From Sphingobium nicotianae (GTDB taxonomy: Bacteria; Pseudomonadota; Alphaproteobacteria; Sphingomonadales; Sphingomonadaceae), in contig NZ_JAHGAW010000016.1 of assembly GCF_018603885.1 (NCBI RefSeq), positions 1 to 64,000 on the forward strand: a stretch of 64,000 bases of DNA. Reading direction: 5' to 3'. Below are positions 15,711 to 23,113 of the stretch, in pieces. The notes beneath the pieces are model-generated. The model saw nothing but the letters and a program-made list of their open reading frames with translations. It was not told where the DNA came from and did not search any database. A program made the translations under genes and the position numbers. The stretch's first letter is position 1. The number at the start of each line of letters is the position of its first letter.

Positions 15711-16643
15711 TCAGCTCCCGAACCGCGCCTTGAGCCAGGCATCCACCACCGGCGTCGCGGCATAGCTGGGGTCACCGAGGCTGCGGTTGATCACCATATG
15801 GCCCTTGAGGCCGGTGCCGGGGAAATCGTTGATCTGGACCGGCGTGCCGGCCTTGCGCAGCGCCTCGGCCAGCGCCTGCGACTGGGCGATGCCGTCCTTG
15901 CGCTGGACGTGCAGGATGAGGAAGGCGGGGGCGTTGGGCGCGGCCGCCTGGAAGGTCGGTGACAGCGCGCGCTGGCGCTCCGGGTCGGTGCCGAAGGCCT
16001 GCCCGTAGGTCTCCGCCATGAAGCGTCCGCCGATCTCGACCTGCTTCGCAACGTCATAGGCGGCGCCGTCGATCGGGACGATGCCGGCGACGTCGCTCTC
16101 GCTGAGGCCGGCAGCCTGCAGATAGCGCGGATCGGTGCCGACCAGCGCCACGAGATGCGCGCCGGCGCTGTGGCCCATCAGCACGATGCGGGCGGGATCG
16201 ATGCCGAATTCGCCGGCATGGGCCTTCATATAAGCGAGCGCGCCGGCGACGTCGGCGGCCTGCTGCTCGATGGTCGCATTGGGCACGAGGCGATAGTCGA
16301 TCGACGCGACGGCATAGCCCTGTTCGCGGAAATGGGCGACCTTCGCCTTGCCGGTGGCATTGGTCTTGTCGCCGCGCTTCCAGCCGCCGCCATGGACGAA
16401 GAGGATGAGCGGCGCGGGCCGTGTCGTCTGGAGGGTTGGCGCCCAGAAGGCGAGGGTCTGGAGCGGGTCCTTGCCATAGGCGACCTCCTTGCCGTCGACC
16501 GTCTGGTCTTCCCTGATCTGCGCCTGCATGCGCTGGGCGATGCGCTCGCGAATCCGGTCGCGGATGCTGGCGTCGCCCGGCGCGACGGCGACGGCGAGGA
16601 CGACCGGGATCGCGGCCAGGGCGAGGATGCGATTGTGGATCAT
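15711..16643 (-). CDS. Secreted alpha/beta hydrolase (esterase, BD-FAE/HSL-like)
   Basis: 310 residues with a signal peptide. The oxyanion-hole motif LFVHGGGWKRGD, the nucleophile elbow VLMGHSAGAHL, and DNA-encoded Asp and His positions near IPIDGAAYD and GHMVINR support a serine esterase of the alpha/beta fold. The likely role is hydrolysis of small esters in the periplasm. I start at 16643 because the signal peptide MIHNRILALAAIPVVLAVAV begins there. No operon partner is evident. Confidence 0.8.
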   Translation of the reverse strand: MIHNRILALAAIPVVLAVAVAPGDASIRDRIRERIAQRMQAQIREDQTVDGKEVAYGKDPLQTLAFWAPTLQTTRPAPLILFVHGGGWKRGDKTNATGKAKVAHFREQGYAVASIDYRLVPNATIEQQAADVAGALAYMKAHAGEFGIDPARIVLMGHSAGAHLVALVGTDPRYLQAAGLSESDVAGIVPIDGAAYDVAKQVEIGGRFMAETYGQAFGTDPERQRALSPTFQAAAPNAPAFLILHVQRKDGIAQSQALAEALRKAGTPVQINDFPGTGLKGHMVINRSLGDPSYAATPVVDAWLKARFGS

Positions 16644-16858
16644 GGGGTTTTTCCTCCGACACTCGTGCCTCCCCGGTGCCACGGCGATGCTTGAGGCAAG
16701 CTGAACCGGCCAGCGCAATCGCGCCTTGACTTGGCCGCGCCGCCGGGGCTAGGGCGCCGCCCGGAAAGTGGCCCTGCGGCCTTATCTGTTCCAATCCGAT
16801 CGTCGAGTCCTGTCGAAGGGCGATCCGGATCCGCTCGGCAGGGCGGAGATGCACATCC

Positions 16859-18148
16859 ATGGCAAATGTAACCGTGATCGGCGCCCAGTGGGGCGATGAG
16901 GGCAAGGGCAAGATCGTCGACTGGCTGGCGAGCAAGGCCGACTGCGTCGTGCGCTTCCAGGGCGGGCACAATGCCGGCCACACGCTGGTTGTCGGCAACA
17001 CCACCTACAAGATCAGCCTCGTCCCCTCCGGCATCGTCACCGGCACGCTCTCGATCATCGGCAATGGCGTGGTGCTCGATCCCTGGGCGCTCAAGGCCGA
17101 GATCGAGAAGCTGGAAGCGCAGGGCGTCACCGTGGATCGCTCCAACTTCGCGGTGGCGGACAATTGCCCGCTGATCCTGCCGTTCCATCGCGATCTCGAT
17201 GCAATGCGCGAGACGGCGGCGGGCAAGGGCAAGATCGGCACGACCGGGCGCGGCATCGGCCCGGCCTATGAGGATAAGGTCGGCCGCCGCGCGATCCGCG
17301 TGTGCGACCTTGCCCATCTCGATGCGCTGGAGCCGCAGCTCGATCGCCTCTGCGCGCATCATGACGCGCTGCGCGCCGGCTTTGGCGAGCCGCCGATCGA
17401 TCGCGCCGCGCTTGTCGCGGAGCTGCGCGAGATCGCCAATTTCGTGCTGCAATTCGCCGAGCCGGTGTGGAAGCGCCTGCGCGACGTGCGCAAGGCCGGC
17501 AAGCGCATCCTGTTCGAGGGCGCGCAGGGGGTGCTGCTCGACGTCGATCATGGCACCTACCCGTTCGTGACCAGCTCCAACACGGTGAGTGGCACGGTCG
17601 CCTCGGGCACCGGCATGGGGCCGAATGCGGCCGGCTTCGTGCTCGGCATCGTCAAGGCCTATACGACGCGCGTCGGCTCCGGCCCCTTCCCGACCGAGCT
17701 CGAGGATGAGACCGGCGAGCTGCTCGGCCGTCGCGGGCACGAGTTTGGCACAGTCACGGCGCGCAAGCGGCGCTGCGGCTGGTTCGACGCCGTGCTGGTG
17801 CGCCAGACCTGCGCGCTTAGTGGCGTCACCGGCATCGCGCTCACCAAGATCGATGTGCTCGACGGGTTCGAGACGATCAGGATCTGCACCGGCTATCGCC
17901 TCAACGGCAAGATCATCGATTATCTGCCCGCCCATGCCGCCGATCAGGCCGCGGTCGAGCCGGTCTATGAGGAAATGGACGGCTGGGAAGGCACGACGGT
18001 CGGCGCGCGCAGCTGGGCCCAGCTGCCGGCGCAGGCGATCAAATATATCCGCCGCATCGAGGAGCTGATCGAATGCCCGGTGGCATCGGTCTCGACCTCG
18101 CCGGAGCGGGACGACACGATCCTGGTGCGCGATCCGTTCGAGGGGTAA
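16859..18148 (+). CDS. purA: Adenylosuccinate synthetase
   Basis: 429 residues, the usual length. It joins IMP and aspartate using GTP in AMP synthesis. Signatures: VIGAQWGDEGKGKIVDWLA (GTP-binding and catalytic Asp), QGGHNAGHT with the catalytic His, GRGIGPAYEDK, FEGAQGVLLDVDHGTYPFVTSSN and TRVGSGPFPTEL. The ATG at 16859 follows a short leader. The gene is monocistronic. Downstream is a long inverted repeat that may end the transcript. Confidence 0.97.
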   Translation: MANVTVIGAQWGDEGKGKIVDWLASKADCVVRFQGGHNAGHTLVVGNTTYKISLVPSGIVTGTLSIIGNGVVLDPWALKAEIEKLEAQGVTVDRSNFAVADNCPLILPFHRDLDAMRETAAGKGKIGTTGRGIGPAYEDKVGRRAIRVCDLAHLDALEPQLDRLCAHHDALRAGFGEPPIDRAALVAELREIANFVLQFAEPVWKRLRDVRKAGKRILFEGAQGVLLDVDHGTYPFVTSSNTVSGTVASGTGMGPNAAGFVLGIVKAYTTRVGSGPFPTELEDETGELLGRRGHEFGTVTARKRRCGWFDAVLVRQTCALSGVTGIALTKIDVLDGFETIRICTGYRLNGKIIDYLPAHAADQAAVEPVYEEMDGWEGTTVGARSWAQLPAQAIKYIRRIEELIECPVASVSTSPERDDTILVRDPFEG

Positions 18149-18177
18149 ATATAGATTTGATCTGATCTAGTCACCGT

Positions 18178-18238
18178 TCGTCCCGATCAGGCGCGGTCCG
18201 CGCAATGCTGCGCAGCTACCAGCGGATCGGGACGAACA
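18178..18238. repeat. Inverted repeat downstream of purA
   Basis: TTCGTCCCGATC at 18178 and GATCGGGACGAA ending at 18238 are exact complements, with a GC-rich inner segment that contains a smaller hairpin (TGCGCAGCTACC region). It may terminate purA or the minus-strand small gene. Confidence 0.55.
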
Positions 18239-18272
18239 GTGTAGAAATGGGAAGAAAACATCCCACTAAAAA

Positions 18273-18350
18273 TCAACGGAACAGCAACCACAGAATGATG
18301 ATGACGGGAATTGGCACGCCGATGAGCCAAAGCAATATTCCCTTGCCCAT
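18273..18350 (-). CDS. 25-residue single-helix membrane peptide
   Basis: A very short gene that encodes MGKGILLWLIGVPIPVIIIL plus WLLFR. It has one predicted transmembrane helix with a Pro-Ile-Pro bend in the middle and a positively charged C-terminal end. An AAGGAG ribosome-binding site lies 8 bases before the ATG, a strong translation signal. Similar 25-residue peptides with a GVP-P-II core occur in alphaproteobacteria as uncharacterised membrane proteins. It is on the same strand as the COG4705-type gene but transcribed after it, 81 bases downstream of that gene's stop. Function is unknown. Confidence 0.65.
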   Translation of the reverse strand: MGKGILLWLIGVPIPVIIILWLLFR

Positions 18351-18431
18351 GATCTGTTCTCCTTCTTCTTTTGACGACAAGAGAACACATGGACCCGGTG
18401 AAATGTTCCCGCGCATCGCGCGGAGCGGCGA

Positions 18432-19196
18432 CTAAATCTCCCGTGAATAGTCGTCCGCGCGCCAGCGAGACAGGACGACCAGGGCGAGGATGGCAGCCCC
18501 CAGCACTGCCGAGGCGAGCGGACGGCTGAAGGCGAGCCCGCCATGATCGAGCGGCTTGTCGAGGAAATCGCCGACCGCCGCGCCGAGCGGCCGGGTCAGG
18601 ATGAAGGCGGCCCAGAACAGCGCGATCCGGCTGATCGAGGTCAGCCAATAGGCCGTAAGCAGCAGGGCGAGGCCGGACGCGAACAGGATGGCCGCTCCGC
18701 CATAGCCCATGCCGGCGCTGTCGGCGGTCCAGTCGCCAAGGGCGGTGCCGAGCGTCTGCGAGAAGGTGATCGTCACCCAATAGAAGATCTCGGTGCGCGC
18801 ATCGGCGACGTGCGCGGCTGAGATCGATCCCAAGGTGAGGCGCCAGCTGGCAAGCGACAGGAGCACGGCGGCAAGGAGCAGGGCCGAGCCGCCAGCATAG
18901 CCGATGCCGAGCGAGCGCGTTGCGAAATCCGCCATGGTCGTGCCGGCGGTGGTCGATGCGATGATGGTCGCCCAATAGAGATAGGGCCTGTAAGCCGTCG
19001 CGGCGACCTGGCGCCAGACGAGGACCAGCAGCAACAGCGCGAAGATCGCTGTGCTCGCCAGATAGCCCAAGTTCATCGTCATACTCAGTGTGTCGCCGGC
19101 GGTTTCGCCCAGCGTGGTTGCGAGTATCTTGATGAGCCAGAAGCCGAGCGTGATCGCCGGCACCTTGGAGAGGGTCGCTCTGGTCTCGGCCTGCAT
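18432..19196 (-). CDS. COG4705-type repeated membrane protein
   Basis: 254 residues with about eight membrane helices arranged as four similar units. Each unit carries a variant of the motif TTLGE-AGD: TTLGETAGD, TTAGTTMAD, QTLGTALGD and RPLGAAVGD. These features match the uncharacterised membrane-anchored family COG4705. I chose the start at 19196 because GGAGG lies 4 bases upstream; an alternative ATG is at 19214. The function is unknown; the conserved Asp in each unit suggests an ion-binding or transport role. Confidence 0.7.
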   Translation of the reverse strand: MQAETRATLSKVPAITLGFWLIKILATTLGETAGDTLSMTMNLGYLASTAIFALLLLVLVWRQVAATAYRPYLYWATIIASTTAGTTMADFATRSLGIGYAGGSALLLAAVLLSLASWRLTLGSISAAHVADARTEIFYWVTITFSQTLGTALGDWTADSAGMGYGGAAILFASGLALLLTAYWLTSISRIALFWAAFILTRPLGAAVGDFLDKPLDHGGLAFSRPLASAVLGAAILALVVLSRWRADDYSREI

Positions 19197-19328
19197 GGAT
19201 CCTCCAGCGCGCATCGGTGCGTCAGGAGCGCTGTCATGGAACCGCTCGCCTTAACCTTGGCTGACCTTCGGATGCGAGATCACCGGACGATTGCCCTTTT
19301 TGCCACGAAGCCCTAAGGCGCGCCGGTC

Positions 19329-20003
19329 ATGACCCGGCCGATCATCTTTGCCATTCCCAAGGGGCGCGTGCTCGACGAGGCGCTGCCGTTGCTGGCGCGC
19401 GCCGGCATCGAGCCCGAGGCGGAGTTCTACAAGGAGAGCAGCCGCGCGCTGCGCTTCGCGACCAATGTCGAGGGCCTGTCGATCATCCGCGTGCGCGCCT
19501 TCGATGTGGCGACCTTCGTGGCCCATGGTGCCGCGCAGATCGGCATCGTCGGGTCGGACGTGATCGCCGAGTTCGGCTATTCGGAGCTGTATGCGCCGGT
19601 CGACCTCGACATCGGCCACTGCCGCCTCTCGGTCGCCGAGCCGGTCGACGCGGCGCCCGAGGAACTGAGCGCGGCGAGCCATGTCCGCGTCGCCACCAAA
19701 TATCCGCATCTCACCCGCGCTTATTACGAGCGGCAGGGCATCCAGGCCGAGTGCGTCAAGCTCAACGGCGCGATGGAGCTGGCGCCCTCGCTGGGCCTGT
19801 CGCGGCGCATCGTCGATCTGGTCTCCTCGGGCGCGACGCTCAAGGCCAATGGCCTGGTCGAGACGGCGACGATCATGGAGATTTCGGCGCGCCTGATCGT
19901 CAATCGTGCGGCGATGAAGATGCGCGCGGCCGAGCTGGTGCCGATGGTCGAGCGCTTCCGCGCCGCCGTGGAGACGACCAAGGACAAGTCCGATGCCGCT
20001 TAG
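19329..20003 (+). CDS. hisG: ATP phosphoribosyltransferase, short form
   Basis: 224 residues, the short HisG type which lacks the C-terminal regulatory domain and normally needs HisZ as partner. It catalyses the first step of histidine synthesis from ATP and PRPP. Signatures are FAIPKGRVLDEALPLL, GSDVIAEF, ATKYPHLTRAYYERQG and the PRPP-binding segment IVDLVSSGATLKANGL. hisZ is not in this window. The gene overlaps hisD by 11 bases. Confidence 0.95.
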   Translation: MTRPIIFAIPKGRVLDEALPLLARAGIEPEAEFYKESSRALRFATNVEGLSIIRVRAFDVATFVAHGAAQIGIVGSDVIAEFGYSELYAPVDLDIGHCRLSVAEPVDAAPEELSAASHVRVATKYPHLTRAYYERQGIQAECVKLNGAMELAPSLGLSRRIVDLVSSGATLKANGLVETATIMEISARLIVNRAAMKMRAAELVPMVERFRAAVETTKDKSDAA

Positions 20004-21282
20004 GCTGGATACGCGCGACGCCGATTTCGCGGACAGGTTCGACGCGCTGGTCAACGCCAGGCGCGAGGCGGACGAGGATGTCGCGCAGGCGGTGCGCGGC
20101 ATCATCGCGCGCGTGCGTCGCGAGGGTGACGCGGCGCTGGCCGAACTGACCACGCGCTTCGACGGCTTCGATCCGCATGCTGCGGGCTGGACGATCACGC
20201 CGGCGCAATGCGCAGCGGCTTACGAGAAGATCGCGCCGGAGCTTCGCGCCGCGCTCGATCTCGCGGCGGCGCGCATCGCCGATTATCATGCGCGCCAGAA
20301 GCCGCAGGACAGCGGCTGGACCGATGCCGCCGGGGTGCGCCTCGGCGCGCGCTGGAATGCGGTGGAAGCGGCGGGCATCTACGTGCCGGGCGGCCTCGCC
20401 GCCTATCCGAGCTCGTTGCTGATGAATGCCATCCCTGCCAAGGTCGCCGGGGTCGAGCGCATCGTCATGATGTCGCCGACGCCGAATGGCGCGCTCAATC
20501 TGGCCGTGCTGGCTGCGGCCCACATCGCCGGCGTGAGCGAAATCTGGCGGATCGGCGGCGCGCAGGCGATCGCGGCGCTGGCCTATGGCACCGAGCAGAT
20601 CAAGCCGGTCGACGTGATCGTCGGGCCGGGCAATGCCTGGGTCGCCGAGGCCAAGCGGCAGGTCTATGGCGTGGTCGGCATCGACATGGTGGCGGGCCCG
20701 TCCGAGATCGTCGTGGTCGCCGATGGCGCCAACGATCCGGCATGGATCGCCGCCGATCTGCTGAGCCAGGCCGAGCACGACCCGACCAGCCAGTCGATCC
20801 TGTTCACCGACGATGCCGCGTTCGCCGATGCGGTGGCCGATGCCGTCGAACAGAAGCTTTCCAAGCTTACGACGGGGGAACGGGCGCGCAAGAGCTGGGA
20901 AGCCAATGGCGCGATCATCCTGGTTGCCGATCTCGACGTCGCGATGCCGCTGGTCGACCGGCTGGCGCCCGAGCATCTCGAACTGGCGGTCGACGACCCG
21001 CAGCCTCTGTTCGATCGGGTCCGCCATGCCGGCTCGGTCTTCATGGGCCGCATGACGCCCGAAGCGATCGGCGATTATGTTGCCGGGCCGAACCATGTGC
21101 TGCCGACCGGGCGGCGGGCGCGCTTTTCATCCGGCCTGTCGGTCCTGGATTTCATGAAGCGGACCAGCTTCCTGCAACTGGACGCGGCGGCGATCGGGGT
21201 GATCGGCCCCGCTGCTGTCGCACTGGCAGAGGCGGAAGGCCTGCCGGCGCACGCAGCCAGCGTGGCGGTCCGGCTCACATAG
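19993..21282 (+). CDS. hisD: Histidinol dehydrogenase
   Basis: 429 residues, typical length. It oxidises L-histidinol to histidine in two NAD-dependent steps. Signatures include YVPGGLAAYPSSLLMNAIPAK, IGGAQAIAALAYGTE, VDVIVGPGNAWVAEAK, GIDMVAGPSEIVVVAD, DLLSQAEHDPTSQ (zinc-binding Gln and His) and APEHLEL. The start overlaps the end of hisG by 11 bases, showing cotranscription. Confidence 0.96.
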   Translation: MPLRLDTRDADFADRFDALVNARREADEDVAQAVRGIIARVRREGDAALAELTTRFDGFDPHAAGWTITPAQCAAAYEKIAPELRAALDLAAARIADYHARQKPQDSGWTDAAGVRLGARWNAVEAAGIYVPGGLAAYPSSLLMNAIPAKVAGVERIVMMSPTPNGALNLAVLAAAHIAGVSEIWRIGGAQAIAALAYGTEQIKPVDVIVGPGNAWVAEAKRQVYGVVGIDMVAGPSEIVVVADGANDPAWIAADLLSQAEHDPTSQSILFTDDAAFADAVADAVEQKLSKLTTGERARKSWEANGAIILVADLDVAMPLVDRLAPEHLELAVDDPQPLFDRVRHAGSVFMGRMTPEAIGDYVAGPNHVLPTGRRARFSSGLSVLDFMKRTSFLQLDAAAIGVIGPAAVALAEAEGLPAHAASVAVRLT

Positions 21283-21375
21283 ATCCTCCCAGCCCCCCAA
21301 ATCCCGTTTGGCCCGAACTGGTCGTAGGGCTCTTCTTTTTCGCTCGCGCGTTATACAAGGAGAGGCCCCTTCGAT

Positions 21376-21428
21376 GCCTGCCAAGGCAGGCGCTCAGGAC
21401 AGGCTTCGACAAGCTCAGGCCGAACGGG
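21376..21428. repeat. Hairpin and partial repeat in the nusB leader
   Basis: A tight hairpin GCCTGCC-AA-GGCAGGC (21376-21391) is followed by GCTCAGGACAGGCTTCGACA and AGCTCAGGCCGAACGG, a half of the palindromic intergenic repeat common in sphingomonads. It lies between hisD and nusB and may end the his transcript. Confidence 0.5.
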
Positions 21429-21441
21429 TAGAGAAGAAGAA

Positions 21442-21897
21442 ATGAACGCAACCCGCTCCAAGACCCGCTCCGCCGCCAGGCTTGCCGCCGTGCAGGCGCT
21501 TTATCAGCTCGACATGGAAAAGACGCCGCTGGCCGTGCTGCTGCACGAGTTCCACCAGCATCGCCTCGGCGCGACGATCGAGGATGTGACCTACCATCCC
21601 GCCGAGGAGGCCTTCTTCGACGACGTCGTGAAGGGCGTCGACGCGCGGCGCGAGGAGATCGACGCGCTGATCGCGGCGCGGCTGGCGCAGGGCTGGTCGC
21701 TCGAGCGGCTCGACAAGCCGATGCGGCAGATCCTGCGCGCGGGCAGCTATGAGCTGCTTGCCCGCGCCGACGTGCCGACGCCGAGCGTGATCAGCGAATA
21801 TGTCGATGTCGCCCACGCCTTCTACGACAAGCGCGAGGCAGGGTTCGTCAACGGCCTGCTCGACGCCATCGCCAAGGTTGCCCGGCCCGGCGCATGA
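21442..21897 (+). CDS. nusB: Transcription antitermination protein NusB
   Basis: 151 residues, helical, with the Arg-rich N-terminus RSKTRSAARLAAVQALYQLDM and the C-terminal AHAFYDKREAGFVNGLLD, both typical. NusB binds boxA RNA with NusE (S10) during rRNA transcription. The start has a purine-rich GAGAAGAAGAA before it. It overlaps thiL by 4 bases, as in many alphaproteobacteria. Confidence 0.95.
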   Translation: MNATRSKTRSAARLAAVQALYQLDMEKTPLAVLLHEFHQHRLGATIEDVTYHPAEEAFFDDVVKGVDARREEIDALIAARLAQGWSLERLDKPMRQILRAGSYELLARADVPTPSVISEYVDVAHAFYDKREAGFVNGLLDAIAKVARPGA

Positions 21898-22814
21898 GCG
21901 GCGAGGCGGACATTCTCCGCCGCCTGCGCGAGCTCGCCACGGACCCGGCCGCCCGCGGGCTGCTGGACGACGTCGCGGTGGTGCCGACCATCGGCCAGCA
22001 GATCATCCTCACCAGCGACAGTATGGTCGAGGGCGTGCATTTCCGCTCCGACGATCCGGCCGAGACGGTCGGCTGGAAGCTGGCGGCGGTCAACCTGTCC
22101 GATCTCGCCGCCAAGGGCGCGGCGCCGTCCTCCTGCATGCTCAACTATGCGCTGACCGGCGATGCGCGCTGGGACAATGGCTTTCTCGACGGGCTGTCGC
22201 GCGCGCTGCGCAGCTTCGGCATGCATCTGATCGGCGGCGACACGGTGGCGATGCCCGAGGGCGCGCCGCGCGTGATCGGGCTCACCGCGATCGGCGAAGT
22301 GCCCAATGGCCAGCCGGTGCCGAGTCGCTCGGGCGCGCGGCCGGGGGATATTCTCTATGTCTCCGGCCCGGTCGGCGATGCGGGTGCGGGGCTGGCCCTG
22401 CTCAACGAGGGCAAGAGCGCGCCGGCCGAGCTGATCCGCGCCTATCGCGTGCCGACGCCGCATCTGACCCTGGGCCAGTCGCTGGCGATGATGGCCCATG
22501 CGATGATGGACGTATCGGACGGCCTGCTCATTGATGCCGCGCGCATGGCGGCCGCGAGCGATTGCGCGATCGAGATCAGCCATGTGCCGCTGTCCGAAAT
22601 CTACGAGAGCGTTCGTGGGCGCACGGTCGAGGCGCGCCTCGCGGCGGCGACGGCGGGCGATGACTATGTGTTGCTGGTGGCGCTGCCCAAGGACCGCGAT
22701 CCGCCGCACGGTCTGATCGAGGTCGGGCAGTTCAAGCGCGGCGAGGGCATCACGCTGCGGCTGGACGGCAAGGCGGTGAAGCTTCCCGATCGGCTGGGCT
22801 ATGAGCACGGCTAG
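21894..22814 (+). CDS. thiL: Thiamine-monophosphate kinase
   Basis: 306 residues of the PurM/ThiL ATP-binding fold. It phosphorylates thiamine phosphate to thiamine diphosphate. Signatures are LDDVAVV, TSDSMVEGVHF, WKLAAVNLSDLAAKGA, GGDTV and HAMMDVSDGLLID, in the usual order. It is translationally coupled to nusB by ATGA. Downstream 22815-23113 is about 300 bases without a gene; it holds two adjacent near copies of TTGTTCCAGTCGGAAC (22912-22946) and the hppA promoter or leader. Confidence 0.94.
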   Translation: MSGEADILRRLRELATDPAARGLLDDVAVVPTIGQQIILTSDSMVEGVHFRSDDPAETVGWKLAAVNLSDLAAKGAAPSSCMLNYALTGDARWDNGFLDGLSRALRSFGMHLIGGDTVAMPEGAPRVIGLTAIGEVPNGQPVPSRSGARPGDILYVSGPVGDAGAGLALLNEGKSAPAELIRAYRVPTPHLTLGQSLAMMAHAMMDVSDGLLIDAARMAAASDCAIEISHVPLSEIYESVRGRTVEARLAAATAGDDYVLLVALPKDRDPPHGLIEVGQFKRGEGITLRLDGKAVKLPDRLGYEHG

Positions 22815-22911
22815 GGGGGAGCTTGCTCCCTCCAACGGCAAGTGGGAGCCGGTTTGGCGCTGATGGCGGAAATCTTCGATCCGCTGCTGGTCGCGCCCGC
22901 CCTAAATGTTG

Positions 22912-22946
22912 TTCCAGTCGGAACCGGACTTGTTTCAGTCGGAACG
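22912..22946. repeat. Tandem near-repeat upstream of hppA
   Basis: Two adjacent units, TTGTTCCAGTCGGAACCG and TTGTTTCAGTCGGAACG, separated by 3 bases. Each unit contains a small palindrome (TTCCAGTCGGAA / TTTCAGTCGGAAC). They could be regulator binding sites or mere slippage. Confidence 0.5.
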
Positions 22947-23113
22947 GGCGGATCGCGCATCTGTCGCCGCCTCGCACAGGCTGGCATGCGTCCTCTGCAA
23001 GTGCCGGTTTTATCCGCTTGACGCGGCAAGCCACGGCGATAGGTTCCGCCCGCTACAAAAGCCCAACAGGACGGTAAACGTCCGGGTACCTAGGAGCAGG
23101 GGAGTTCATCGAT

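Noticed and set aside
18205..18435. Plus-strand frame downstream of purA
   Set aside because: It overlaps the inverted repeat and the opposite-strand small membrane peptide, which has a proper ribosome-binding site and coherent helix; the plus frame has neither.
22912..23113. Possible riboswitch before hppA
   Set aside because: Only small hairpins and a tandem near-repeat are visible; no known aptamer signature could be matched.
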